From: Chryseobacterium luquanense
Lineage (GTDB): Bacteria; Bacteroidota; Bacteroidia; Flavobacteriales; Weeksellaceae
Assembly: GCF_026460945.1 (NCBI RefSeq)
Contig: NZ_JAOVZV010000008.1
Span: 1-64,000, forward strand
DNA: 64,000 nucleotides
Direction: 5' to 3'
Part shown: positions 27,296 through 37,988 of the stretch, piece by piece
Numbering within the stretch: the first letter of the stretch is position 1
Layout: every line of letters begins with the position of its first letter
Program-made: the position numbers and the translations under genes
Notes under the pieces: model-generated
What the model was told of the DNA's origin: nothing
What the model saw: the letters and a program-made list of their open reading frames with translations, nothing else
The model's database searches: none

Positions 27296-29947
27296 ATGAA
27301 ATTATTATGCTTACTCTTTTTCATATTGTTTTTAAAAATCTCTGCCCAAACGGAGGTGAAAGGAGTAATATGGTCAGAAAATGAGCAACCAGTTTCAAGA
27401 GCCAATGTGATTCTTACTGATTCACAGGATAACATTATAACTTTCGTCTTTAGCAATAAAGACGGAAGTTTTTTATTAAATACAGACAGATTCGGGAATT
27501 TTAATTTGCAGATTTCTGCGATGGGCTACATTTCTAAGAAATTTCCTATTTCTATTATTAAAAAAGGTGAAAGTAAAGATTTTAAAACAATCAATCTTGA
27601 GACGGATAAAATAAAAGAAATAAAAGAAGTGGTTATTAGCAGAACATCGACAATCAAAATTAAGAAAGATACGATAGAATATTCTGCTAAAAATTTTTCT
27701 AATGGAACTGAGCAAAATGTAGAAGACCTCTTAAAAAAACTTCCGGGAATTACTGTTCTTAGTGACGGTAAAATAAAATTTGGAAATAAAGAAGTTTCCA
27801 GAGTGATGATAGAAAATGATGATCTTTTTGAAAGAGGCTATCAGACACTTACTCAAAATATGCCCTCAAAACCTTTAGATAAAGTTCAGGTTCTTAAAAA
27901 TTATTCTAAAAATAAACTCCTCAAAAATATTGAAGATTCAGAAAGTATTGCCCTTAATCTTACTTTAAAAGAAGATGCCAAAGGTAAATGGTTTGGTAAT
28001 GTAATACTTGCTTCTACAAGTTATAAAGAAGATATGAGGCAGGGAAAGCTTAATGTGATGAATTTTACCAAAAGAAGGAAAGCTTATCTTTTATTTAATG
28101 CTAATAATTTAGGCTTGAATGAAATGAATGGTGTAGAATATCTTATAAATCCGAGTTCAGAAAATGATGTGGAAAATGTAGGAACCAATATTAATACGCT
28201 CTATACAATAAACCTTCATCAGAAAAATGTCCAATTTAATGATAAGCGCACAAATTTTAATAATGATAGGTTGGCTTCTTTCAACTATATCTACAATTTT
28301 AAAACCGATTGGAAGCTGAAATTGGTGACTATTTTCAACGAAACTGAAAATAGAAATTATATCAATTCATATTACAAATTCAATTTTGATGGTTTGGATT
28401 TCATTAATAATGAAGACAAAACATGGAAACAGAATAACCGAAATATTGTTGGTAAATTAGAATTATCGAAAGATTTTAAAAATAATTCTAATATTCAGTT
28501 TTATAATAAAATTTCATCCTTGAATGAAAATAACAACAATATTTTTTTATTTAACGAACAGATAAATAACCAAATTGGAAAGAATGAACTTTTTGCTAAC
28601 GAAAACAGGCTGACCTTTACCAAAAAGATCGATTCTTCTAAAGCTTTGGTTGCGGTAGCAAGATATATTTTTCAAAACAGACCCTACGACTTTACCGATG
28701 AAAATGATGTGTTTTCTCACATTTTGAATAATCCTGAAGCTCAAAAAGTAAATCAAATGATCGAGTCTAAAATGAATTTTGGAGGTTTGAAATTTTCATA
28801 TCTAAAAAAATATGCTGAAGAAAACAGTTTGGAATTGCAGTTAGGAAACGAATTCAGAAAAGATTATCTAAACTCAAATCTTGAAGTTTTCAATTTGAAC
28901 AATGAAGTTGTAAACTTTAATCGATCAGGTTTTATTAATAATACAGATTATCTGCAGAATACTGCTTTCGGACAAATAAAGTATGGTAAAAAAAGTAAAA
29001 AATGGAGTTATGGTTTTACTGTATTAAACCAAATGATACATTCTGATTTAAATCAAAATAAACAAGACGGGTTTTATATTTCTCCTTCTGCAAATATTGG
29101 ATATCAAAACAGAAAAATAGGAAATTTCAATTTGAATGCGGGAAGAAAATTTTCTACGGTCAGCATCAACGATGTTTATACTAATTATATCTATCAGGGA
29201 AACAGAAACTTTAAGCAGAACAATATAGGTTTTGCTGTTTTACCAGATTATAATTTAGGGTTTAGTTACAATGTTGGAGAGCAAATGTCTCAATATCTTA
29301 ATTTTAATATTAATTTTTTAAGAAGTGAAGATTATCTGTCAAATAATATGATTGTAAATCCAAATTATACTTTCAATCAAACTATTTTGGTGAAAAATAA
29401 TAGCAATTTTTCTTCAAATTTAGAATTAAGAAAATATTTAAAGTTTATAAAATCAAGACTAAGTATTTTAGGTTCTTATATGTTATCAGATTATGAAAAC
29501 AGTGTTAATAATCAACCTTTAATAAAAACAAAGTTTACAAATTTTAAAACTGGATTTGAAATGAAATCAGGCTGGACAAAATTTATCAATTACGAATTGG
29601 GTTATGAATGGGCATTCAATACTATTTCTTCTGAAGTGAATTCCAACGATTATTTGGATCAAAAAGGTTTTGCTAATTTATATTTTATAATAGGTGCACA
29701 ATTTAGAATAGAATCATATGTAAAATACTATAAATTTGGAAATACAGATCAGAAAACGACTCAGTTTTGGGATATTAAAGCAAATTATACTTCAAAAAAA
29801 TATAATATGAGTGTTTTTGTTCAAGGAAATAATCTTTTAAATTCGAATAGTATTCAAAGATATTCGATATCTAATATTAGTGAGAGTTTGTACACTCAAA
29901 GATTAATTCCGCGCCATATTGTTTTGGGAATTAATAAAAATTTTTAA
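27296..29947 (+). CDS. outer membrane beta-barrel receptor (TonB-receptor-like) with carboxypeptidase-regulatory domain
   Basis: An 883-residue protein with a signal peptide, an N-terminal Ig-like regulatory domain (about residues 20-100: VIWSENEQPVSRANVILTDS, NKDGSF), a plug-like region (LLKKLPGITVLSDGKIKFGN) and a long beta-barrel ending in aromatic Phe (GINKNF). The plug block differs from classical SusC and resembles receptors accompanying GLPGLI proteins. It probably imports or processes an oligomeric substrate or peptide. Its stop overlaps the convergent ribF stop by 4 bp. Confidence 0.8.
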   Translation: MKLLCLLFFILFLKISAQTEVKGVIWSENEQPVSRANVILTDSQDNIITFVFSNKDGSFLLNTDRFGNFNLQISAMGYISKKFPISIIKKGESKDFKTINLETDKIKEIKEVVISRTSTIKIKKDTIEYSAKNFSNGTEQNVEDLLKKLPGITVLSDGKIKFGNKEVSRVMIENDDLFERGYQTLTQNMPSKPLDKVQVLKNYSKNKLLKNIEDSESIALNLTLKEDAKGKWFGNVILASTSYKEDMRQGKLNVMNFTKRRKAYLLFNANNLGLNEMNGVEYLINPSSENDVENVGTNINTLYTINLHQKNVQFNDKRTNFNNDRLASFNYIYNFKTDWKLKLVTIFNETENRNYINSYYKFNFDGLDFINNEDKTWKQNNRNIVGKLELSKDFKNNSNIQFYNKISSLNENNNNIFLFNEQINNQIGKNELFANENRLTFTKKIDSSKALVAVARYIFQNRPYDFTDENDVFSHILNNPEAQKVNQMIESKMNFGGLKFSYLKKYAEENSLELQLGNEFRKDYLNSNLEVFNLNNEVVNFNRSGFINNTDYLQNTAFGQIKYGKKSKKWSYGFTVLNQMIHSDLNQNKQDGFYISPSANIGYQNRKIGNFNLNAGRKFSTVSINDVYTNYIYQGNRNFKQNNIGFAVLPDYNLGFSYNVGEQMSQYLNFNINFLRSEDYLSNNMIVNPNYTFNQTILVKNNSNFSSNLELRKYLKFIKSRLSILGSYMLSDYENSVNNQPLIKTKFTNFKTGFEMKSGWTKFINYELGYEWAFNTISSEVNSNDYLDQKGFANLYFIIGAQFRIESYVKYYKFGNTDQKTTQFWDIKANYTSKKYNMSVFVQGNNLLNSNSIQRYSISNISESLYTQRLIPRHIVLGINKNF

Positions 29948-30864
29948 AATTCGAAAGCTTCCGTCAATCTTTTATCTTCATCCAATCTTTCAATCAATTT
30001 TTCAAGACCTTCAAATTTTATTTCCTCATGCAGGAAATCTCTGAACTTTACAGTAATATTTTCGTCATAAATATCTCCAGCAAAATCAAGAATATAAACT
30101 TCAACGGTTAGTTTTTCCCCATTTACAGTTGGGTTGGTTCCAACGCTCAACATTCCCTTATATTGCTGATCTTTTATAAAAACTTCAACAATATAAGCTC
30201 CTTTTTTAGGAAGTAATTTTATGCTTTCAGTTTCGATATTGGCAGTTGGATAACCAATCGTTCTACCCAATTTTTTCCCATGAACAACAGTTCCCGAAAT
30301 AGAGTAGGAGTAACCCAACATTTCATTAGCTTCTAAAATATTTCCACTCAACAAAGCATTTCTGATTTTTGTTGAACTGATATTATTTTCGTGAATGTTT
30401 ATGGCTTCCATTTGTTCGACTTCAAAATCTAATTCCTTTGAAAGTTTTTGAAGCAATTCAAAATTTCCACTTTTATTTTTTCCGAAAGAATGATCGTAGC
30501 CGATAATTAAATATTTTACATTCAATTTTTCAACTAAAATCTGCCTTACAAATTCTTCTCCCGTAAGATTTCGAAATTCTTCATCAAATTCTTTAAGAAA
30601 TAAATTATTGATGCCATATTTTTCCATCAATAAAGTTTTTTCGTCCAATGTATTCAGAAGTTTTAAATCTTCATTAGGATTAAAAACAAATCTTGGATGT
30701 GGCCAGAAAGTAAGAACTGCAGTTTCCATATTATTATCGATACCCACTTTTTTAAGCTCATCAATAATGCATTTATGACCAAGATGAACTCCGTCAAACA
30801 TTCCTAAAGATAAGGCTAAAGGCTTTTGAGAAGGATAATCGCTGAAATTTCTGAAAACTTTCAA
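29944..30864 (-). CDS. ribF: bifunctional riboflavin kinase / FAD synthetase
   Basis: Makes FMN from riboflavin and FAD from FMN. With the TTG start chosen here it has 306 residues. The FAD-synthetase motif SLGMFDGVHLGHK is at residues 19-31, and the riboflavin-kinase motif GRTIGYPTAN lies in the C-terminal half. An in-frame ATG at 30906 would add 14 residues, but a TAnnTTTG promoter lies between that ATG and the TTG, so transcription would begin after the ATG. The TTG also yields the usual family N-terminus (KVFRNF). Confidence 0.93.
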   Translation of the reverse strand: MKVFRNFSDYPSQKPLALSLGMFDGVHLGHKCIIDELKKVGIDNNMETAVLTFWPHPRFVFNPNEDLKLLNTLDEKTLLMEKYGINNLFLKEFDEEFRNLTGEEFVRQILVEKLNVKYLIIGYDHSFGKNKSGNFELLQKLSKELDFEVEQMEAINIHENNISSTKIRNALLSGNILEANEMLGYSYSISGTVVHGKKLGRTIGYPTANIETESIKLLPKKGAYIVEVFIKDQQYKGMLSVGTNPTVNGEKLTVEVYILDFAGDIYDENITVKFRDFLHEEIKFEGLEKLIERLDEDKRLTEAFEF

Positions 30865-30883
30865 TATGGAAAAATTTTGACTG

Positions 30884-30891
30884 CAAATATA
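30884..30891 (-). promoter_or_regulatory. -7 promoter box (TATATTTG) for ribF
   Basis: On the minus strand TATATTTG matches TAnnTTTG with TTG 20 bp upstream. Its position fixes the ribF start to the TTG at 30864. Confidence 0.6.
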
Positions 30892-31063
30892 AGTATAATG
30901 TGTCAATGTAACAATTTAGCAGTCTAACAATATATTGAAACGATATCATAGCCATTTAAAATGCAACAATCCGGCAAGATTCCAAAGATGTGATGTATAG
31001 TTGTATAATTATTTTTGATAGTTGTTGGTAGTTGGTAAACTTTTATAGTATTAAATTGTTACA

Positions 31064-31089
31064 TTTTACCAATTTGTAAATTGGTAAAA
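31064..31089. promoter_or_regulatory. 26-bp near-perfect palindrome upstream of atpD
   Basis: TTTTACCAATTT and AAATTGGTAAAA are exact inverted arms around GT. It lies about 50 bp upstream of the atpD -7 box in the divergent ribF-atpD region. It lacks a following T-run on either strand, so an operator is likelier than a terminator. Confidence 0.5.
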
Positions 31090-31118
31090 AAGCATGATAA
31101 AAATCTTTTTTTTAGCAA

Positions 31119-32677
<1,559 letters not shown>

Positions 32678-32767
32678 TAAATTAATTAGACACAAGATGT
32701 CAGATTCTAGACATGAGACTTTTATGTCTGAAATCTGAATTCTGAAATCTTTAAATCTAAATTAAAA
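32678..32767. repeat. short imperfect direct repeats between atpD and atpC
   Basis: AGACACAAGATGTCAGATTC and AGACATGAGAC...TGTCTGAAATCTG, then CTGAATTCTGAAATC, make a low-complexity stretch of TCTGA/AGACAT motifs. It can form several short hairpins (TCTAGACAT / ATGTCTGA). Confidence 0.45.
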
Positions 32768-33052
32768 ATGAATATAAAAATTTTAACACCAGAATACGTA
32801 GTTTTTGAAGGAGAAGTAGATTCAGTATTGCTGCCGGGAAAAAATGGTGAATTTCACCTGATGAAAAACCACGCAGGAATTGTTTCTTCATTATCAGGTG
32901 GTAAAGTAAAGCTATTCGCAAAGTCTATTGACGAAGCTTATGCTAAAAATTTTACTAAAGAAAATGAAAATCAAACTGAAGTTTTTTCTTACACAATCAA
33001 AAGCGGTGTTGTAGAATTTAATAATGATAAAGGAATCATCCTTTGCGAATAA
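32768..33052 (+). CDS. atpC: ATP synthase F1 subunit epsilon (short form)
   Basis: A 94-residue protein containing only the N-terminal beta-sandwich of the epsilon subunit (MNIKILTPEYVVFEGEVDSV; LLPGKNGEFHLMKNHAGIVS). The two C-terminal helices, which inhibit ATP hydrolysis in E. coli, are absent. This short form is usual in flavobacteria. It follows atpD in the same direction, and a good terminator ends the unit. Confidence 0.92.
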   Translation: MNIKILTPEYVVFEGEVDSVLLPGKNGEFHLMKNHAGIVSSLSGGKVKLFAKSIDEAYAKNFTKENENQTEVFSYTIKSGVVEFNNDKGIILCE

Positions 33053-33082
33053 TTAAATTGAGAAGCTAAATATATTTTCAAG

Positions 33083-33110
33083 AAAGTGTAACTTTGGTTA
33101 CACTTTTTTT
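33083..33110 (+). terminator. rho-independent terminator after atpC
   Basis: AAAGTGTAAC (33083-33092) pairs with GTTACACTTT (33097-33106), then T-run. Confidence 0.85.
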
Positions 33111-33133
33111 ATGCTTTGTAAAAATTTGATTTT

Positions 33134-33964
33134 ATGAAAAGAAATTTAATCATGTTCTTTACAGTTTTGGGCTTTATTCTAAATGCTCAACTTATTAAAA
33201 CGAAAAGAGGCATTGTAAGCTTAGATGGAATTCACGTTGCGAAAATCACAAGCAAATCCGGAGAATATACTTTTATGGATTTGAAAGAAACCCCGATTTT
33301 TACGATGCAATTTGTTGATAAAAGTATTGTAGACTCAGTACGTGATAGTTATGTGAAATTAAATCGTGTCTACAACCGTGAAAAAACGCTGGATATGGAT
33401 TATATTTCTCCTTCAGCATTTTCGGGCGATGAGAAATCTGCAGTTTACACTTGTATTAAGGCTTTGAAAATTATTGATGAAAGAGGAATCAATATCAAAA
33501 ATTTGGATGAAGTTTTTAAAAATATGCCAAAAAGAAAACTCGATGCCAAGACGAAAGAAGCTTACACAATCCGAACAAAAATTGATAAACTCAATATTAC
33601 CGTTAATAATGTGGGTGAAATTTTAAGTAATGGAGTTCCCGTTGGATATTTTACGAATTTACCGGTAAGTTTTGGTTCCGAAGATACGATTTCTGACAAA
33701 ACTTTTGTTGATATTGAAATGTATGATGCTAAAAGTAAGTTAGTTGGAAAATATAGTACAACAACCAAAAGAATTACCACAGCCGGAGGAAAAGTTTTTA
33801 CTTTATACAGAGAAATGTCGGGACGTGCTTCTATTTTAAAGTTTCCAACTTACAAAGCTCTAGCAGAAAGAATGGCAATTCTGGATCCAAATTTTATTAA
33901 AATTAAAGAAAAAGTAGAAGTTGGAGAAGTTGTAAAAGATGGAGTGGAAAAAGAAAAAAAATAA
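33134..33964 (+). CDS. secreted hypothetical protein
   Basis: A 276-residue protein with a signal peptide (residues 1-18, cleavage after LNA). The mature protein is basic with mixed alpha/beta character. It contains GIVSLDGIHVAKITSKSGEY near its start and an acidic Lys/Glu-rich tail (KIKEKVEVGEVVKDGVEKEK). No family recognised. It is isolated, with its own terminator downstream. Confidence 0.6.
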   Translation: MKRNLIMFFTVLGFILNAQLIKTKRGIVSLDGIHVAKITSKSGEYTFMDLKETPIFTMQFVDKSIVDSVRDSYVKLNRVYNREKTLDMDYISPSAFSGDEKSAVYTCIKALKIIDERGINIKNLDEVFKNMPKRKLDAKTKEAYTIRTKIDKLNITVNNVGEILSNGVPVGYFTNLPVSFGSEDTISDKTFVDIEMYDAKSKLVGKYSTTTKRITTAGGKVFTLYREMSGRASILKFPTYKALAERMAILDPNFIKIKEKVEVGEVVKDGVEKEKK

Positions 33965-34045
33965 AATTTATAAAATCTTTAATTAAATAGAGCAGTACTT
34001 TAGCCTGAATAATTTAAATTCAATTGGCTTTTAATCAAATCACAT

Positions 34046-34082
34046 AAATCCTGAAAGCAATGTCGGGATTTATTATTTTAGT
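34046..34082 (+). terminator. probable terminator between convergent genes
   Basis: AAATCCTGA (34046-34054) pairs with TCGGGATTT (34063-34071, one wobble), then a T-rich stretch. Confidence 0.6.
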
Positions 34083-34189
34083 TTGTCACTTCAGATGAAG
34101 CCAAATATTAATTTTTAAAATACTGATAACGAGATCTTATGGAGTAACGATTCGATATGTCTTTTATTTTAATAAGAAATATTCAAAAT

Positions 34190-36385
34190 TTATAGCCTTA
34201 AAATAATTCCATTCTCTTTTAATTGTTGAATAGGTTTTGAAAACCAAAATAATTCAAAATCATCAAATTTTTCTTCAAAATTAAGCTTAAGTTTCTGAAG
34301 CGTAATACGTTTCGGGTTGTCAAAAGTATTTTCAGAAATAATTTTTATCAACCAACCTGCCTTTTCATGTTCCAATTCGACTTTTACAATATTTGTTCTT
34401 AAATGGAACGTAATTCTCGTGTACGCCCAAGAGTTTTGCTTTTTTGTTTTTATGTAATTCTCAGCGATTACGTTTTTAGCTAAAAATATTATTTTAGAAT
34501 TGCCTTTAAAACTGAATTGGTCTTCATCCAAAAGACTGTCATGAATATAATCAGAATGAATAGTTGTTTTAGGAATTTTAAAATCAAACCAATCCTGCAA
34601 CGGGATATCAAAATTAATTCCGTGCATGAAATTGAAAAGAGATTTTTTTAAACCGAAACTAAATTTACTGTGATCGATTCCTGTTTTATCTTTAAAGTCG
34701 ATATCATTGTTGGCAAACTTTATTTCTTGTTTTAATGGAATCACTCCAAACTCTTCAGGATTTTGCCCAACCGGAGAATGTGCAGTCATCGCAAACTGAT
34801 GCCAAAAACCACTTTGTAAAATTCCCATTTCAAAAAGCTGACGAACCATTTCCAAAGAATCCACTGTTTCTTGAATCGTCTGAGTTGGATAACCATACAT
34901 TAAATAGGCATGAACCATAATTCCTGCTTCCGTAAAATTTCTTGTTACTCTGGCAACTTGATCTACAGAAACACCCTTATCAATTAATTTTAACAATCGG
35001 TTACTTGCAACTTCAAGTCCACCTGAAACCGCAACGCAACCTGAAAGTTTTAATAAAAAACATAAATCCTGAGTAAAGCTTTTTTCAAAACGAATATTGG
35101 TCCACCAGGTTACGACAAGATTTCTTCGTAAAATTTCCAGAGCAACTTCTCTCATTAAAGCTGGAGGAGCGGCTTCGTCTACAAAATGAAATCCGGTTTC
35201 GCCAGTTGTTTTAATTAATTCTTCCATTCTGTCAACCAAAATTTTGGCAGAAATGGGTTCGTAAATTTTAATGTAATCTAAAGAAATATCACAGAAAGTA
35301 CATTTGCCCCAATAGCAACCATGCGCCATGGTGAGTTTATTCCATCGTCCGTCGCTCCATAAACTGTGCATAGGATTGGCAATTTCAATGACAGAAATAT
35401 ATTGATCTAGCTGCAAATCAGTATAATCGGGAGTTCCAATTTCAGATTGTTTATAATCGTGCTTGGTAGAATTATTTTTGTAGACAACTTTTTCATTTTC
35501 AAGTAAAAAAGTTCTTTTGAATTGTGATTCTTTACATTGCTCAGAATGACAAACATTTTCGTAAACCAATTCAAGAGGAACTTCACCATCATCTAAAGTA
35601 ATGAAATCAAAAAACTCAAAAACTCTTTGATCTTTAATTTCTCTTAATTCGGTATTCGGAAAACCACCACCCATCGCAGTTTTGATGTGAGGATAATTTT
35701 CTTTTATAAATTTTGCTGACCGAAAAGCTGAATATAAATTTCCGGGAAACGGCACTGAAAAACAAATAAGTTTTGGCTGAACCATTTCCAGTTTTTCGCG
35801 AAGAATTTTTAAAGTGATGTTGTCAACAAAAGTTTGATCTGAATTTAATTTAGCATACAGTTCGTCAAAAGAATTGGCAGATTTTCCCAATCGCTCGGCA
35901 TATCTACTGAAACCGAAATCAGAATCGATGTGTTCAACTATATAATCAGATAAATCTTCTAAATATAAAGTAGCCAGATGTTTAGCTTTGTCCTGTAAAC
36001 CCATATTTCCGAAAGCAAATTCCATATCGTCGAGCTGATTGAAACGGGAAGCTTCGGGCAAAAAGTTCATCGAACAAATCTGTCTTGCTAAAGTAGGATT
36101 TCTATTCTGTAAAAAAAGAATAACCTGATCGATGGTTTTAATATATTCATCTCTTAAAGCAAAAATTCTCTGAGAGTTTTCTGAAGTATTTTTTAAGTCT
36201 ATAGATTTTGCAAAAATCTTTTGGATACCTTCTTTTGAAAACAATTCCAAAATCACTTCAATCCCCAAATCGATCTGATAGCTTGATATATTTTTGGTAT
36301 TTAGAAAACCTTTAATATATGCGGTCGCCGGATAAGGAGTGTTGAGTTGCGTGAAAGGTGGAGTAATAAGAAGAAGATCTTTCAA
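34190..36385 (-). CDS. radical SAM protein with N-terminal B12-binding-like domain
   Basis: A 731-residue protein. The N-terminal part (LLLITPPFTQLNTPYPATAY) has the look of the B12-binding fold, but I see no DxHxxG cobalamin motif. The radical SAM core begins at the cluster motif HGCYWGKCTFCD (Cys357, Cys362, Cys365), which is C-x4-C-x2-C rather than the usual C-x3-C-x2-C. It continues through VSGGLEVASNRLLKLIDKGV and AYLMYGYPTQT. A segment near residues 278-290 (NVCHSEQCKESQF) looks like translated repeat DNA. Substrate unknown; it is a single-gene unit with its own promoter. Confidence 0.85.
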   Translation of the reverse strand: MKDLLLITPPFTQLNTPYPATAYIKGFLNTKNISSYQIDLGIEVILELFSKEGIQKIFAKSIDLKNTSENSQRIFALRDEYIKTIDQVILFLQNRNPTLARQICSMNFLPEASRFNQLDDMEFAFGNMGLQDKAKHLATLYLEDLSDYIVEHIDSDFGFSRYAERLGKSANSFDELYAKLNSDQTFVDNITLKILREKLEMVQPKLICFSVPFPGNLYSAFRSAKFIKENYPHIKTAMGGGFPNTELREIKDQRVFEFFDFITLDDGEVPLELVYENVCHSEQCKESQFKRTFLLENEKVVYKNNSTKHDYKQSEIGTPDYTDLQLDQYISVIEIANPMHSLWSDGRWNKLTMAHGCYWGKCTFCDISLDYIKIYEPISAKILVDRMEELIKTTGETGFHFVDEAAPPALMREVALEILRRNLVVTWWTNIRFEKSFTQDLCFLLKLSGCVAVSGGLEVASNRLLKLIDKGVSVDQVARVTRNFTEAGIMVHAYLMYGYPTQTIQETVDSLEMVRQLFEMGILQSGFWHQFAMTAHSPVGQNPEEFGVIPLKQEIKFANNDIDFKDKTGIDHSKFSFGLKKSLFNFMHGINFDIPLQDWFDFKIPKTTIHSDYIHDSLLDEDQFSFKGNSKIIFLAKNVIAENYIKTKKQNSWAYTRITFHLRTNIVKVELEHEKAGWLIKIISENTFDNPKRITLQKLKLNFEEKFDDFELFWFSKPIQQLKENGIILRL
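35518..35553 (-). repeat. intergenic-type repeat inserted in frame in the radical SAM gene
   Basis: On the plus strand TTGCTCAGAATGACA with upstream GATTCTTTACA resembles the GATTCTTC...CTCAGAATGACA repeat I recall as frequent in Bacteroidota intergenic DNA. Here it is read as CHSEQCKESQ without breaking the frame. Confidence 0.45.
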
Positions 36386-36398
36386 AAGTAATTTTTTG

Positions 36399-36406
36399 CA
36401 AATTTA
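36399..36406 (-). promoter_or_regulatory. -7 promoter box (TAAATTTG) for radical SAM gene
   Basis: On the minus strand TAAATTTG matches TAnnTTTG and lies 13 bp from the start codon, leaving a very short leader. An 18-bp palindrome (36529-36546, ATTCAAATTTATTTGAAT) lies further upstream. Confidence 0.4.
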
Positions 36407-36594
36407 TGGGTTTAAATGGAAAAGGAAGAACATTTTTTTGAATGATTTGAAAAATTAAACATTAAGAAAGTTTAAATGGTAAGAATAATTAAGTAAATAT
36501 CTAAAGATATTATTAAGCAGACCGCTTCATTCAAATTTATTTGAATCTTAATAAACTTAATTTTTTCATTTTCTTGATATTTTAAAATTTAAAC

Positions 36595-36622
36595 AAAAAA
36601 CCGCTAGGAAATTCTAACGGTT
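36595..36622 (-). terminator. rho-independent terminator after capB-like gene
   Basis: On the minus strand AACCGTTAG pairs with CTAGCGGTT (one G-T wobble), followed by T6. Confidence 0.75.
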
Positions 36623-36649
36623 GTTTTTATATTTAAATGAAAATCAGAA

Positions 36650-37912
36650 TTACATTTGTTTGTATTCGATGTTCATTTGTTTTTCCATTTCTGCATACTG
36701 TCCAGATTCTAATTTTTCTTTGATGCCTTCAAAAGCCGCCAAAGTTTCGTTAATTTCTGAATCTGTGTGTGAAGCTGTAGGAATTAATCTTAACAAAATC
36801 ATTCCTTTTGGAATTACAGGATATACTACCACTGAAGTAAATACTCCGTAATTTTCTCTTAAATCTTTCGCTAAAAGCGTTGCTTCAATCGTTGTTCCCT
36901 GAATGAAAACTGGTGTTACACACGTATTGGTGTTTCCAAGGTTGAAACCTCTTTCTTTCAGTCCGTTTTGAAGTTTAGTCACATTTTCCCACAATTTATC
37001 TTTAATTTCTGGGCGAGTTCTCAATAGTTCCAATCTTTTTAAACCTCCGATTACCATTGGCATTGTCAAAGATTTAGCAAAAATCTGAGAACGAAGATTG
37101 TATTTTAAAAATCTGATAATCGTTTCATCTCCTGAAAGAAAAGCTCCGAAACCTGCCATAGATTTAGCAAACGTTGAGAAATAAACATCGATTTGATCTT
37201 GACAACCTTGCTCTTCACCAGCTCCAGCTCCTGTTTTACCTAAAGTTCCGAAACCATGTGCATCATCAACCAACAATCTGAAATTGAATTTAGACTTTAA
37301 GTCACAAATTTCTTTTAGTTTTCCCTGCATTCCTCTCATTCCGAAAACCCCTTCAGTAATCACTAAGATTCCACCGCCGTTTTCTTCAGCAACTTTGGTT
37401 GCTCTTGCTAAGTTTTTTTCTAAGCTCTCAATGTCATTATGTTTGAAAGTAAAACTTTTTCCCATGTGAAGACGAACTCCGTCAACGATACAAGCGTGAG
37501 AATCTGCATCATAAACGATAACGTCATGTCTTGTCACCAATGCATCGATACAAGAAACCATTCCTTGATAACCGAAATTCAATAAATAAGCAGCATCCTT
37601 TTGAGTAAATTCTGCCAATTCTTTTTCCAGTTGCTGATGTTGTTGAGTTTCACCGGACATTGCTCTTGCACCCATCGGATAAAACATTCCGAATTCTGCT
37701 GCAGCTTTTGCATCAGCTTCCAAAACTTCAGGATGGTTACAAAGACCTAAATAGTCATTGGCACTCCAGAAAATTACATCTTTACCTTGAAATTTCATTC
37801 TCGGACCAATAGGACCTTCCAATTTTGGGAATACAAAATATCCTTCTGCGTAATCTGCAAACTGACCTAGAGGTCCTGGATTTTGTTTAATTCTTTCAAA
37901 AATATCTACCAT
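36650..37912 (-). CDS. capB: alpha-oxoamine synthase, probable cysteate C-acyltransferase (CapB-like)
   Basis: A 420-residue PLP enzyme of the family of serine palmitoyltransferase and KBL. The PLP lysine is Lys250 (STFAKSMAG), DDAHG is at 216-220, and FWSANDYLGL is at 48-57. It lies next to a cystathionine-beta-synthase-like gene. That pairing matches the described capnine pathway (CapA cysteate synthase, CapB cysteate acyltransferase), and Chryseobacterium strains are known to make the related sulfobacins. On sequence alone, 2-amino-3-ketobutyrate CoA ligase or serine palmitoyltransferase remain alternatives. Confidence 0.75.
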   Translation of the reverse strand: MVDIFERIKQNPGPLGQFADYAEGYFVFPKLEGPIGPRMKFQGKDVIFWSANDYLGLCNHPEVLEADAKAAAEFGMFYPMGARAMSGETQQHQQLEKELAEFTQKDAAYLLNFGYQGMVSCIDALVTRHDVIVYDADSHACIVDGVRLHMGKSFTFKHNDIESLEKNLARATKVAEENGGGILVITEGVFGMRGMQGKLKEICDLKSKFNFRLLVDDAHGFGTLGKTGAGAGEEQGCQDQIDVYFSTFAKSMAGFGAFLSGDETIIRFLKYNLRSQIFAKSLTMPMVIGGLKRLELLRTRPEIKDKLWENVTKLQNGLKERGFNLGNTNTCVTPVFIQGTTIEATLLAKDLRENYGVFTSVVVYPVIPKGMILLRLIPTASHTDSEINETLAAFEGIKEKLESGQYAEMEKQMNIEYKQM

Positions 37913-37933
37913 TGTAATTAGTAAGTTTTATGT

Positions 37934-37965
37934 AAAAAAGCCTTTTGTGATTTACAAAAAGGCTT
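37934..37965 (-). terminator. rho-independent terminator between capA-like and capB-like genes
   Basis: On the minus strand AAGCCTTTT pairs with AAAAGGCTT across a 9-nt loop, then T5. It would limit read-through from capA to capB. Confidence 0.8.
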
Positions 37966-37988
37966 GATTTGTATCTTTTTTTTAAATT

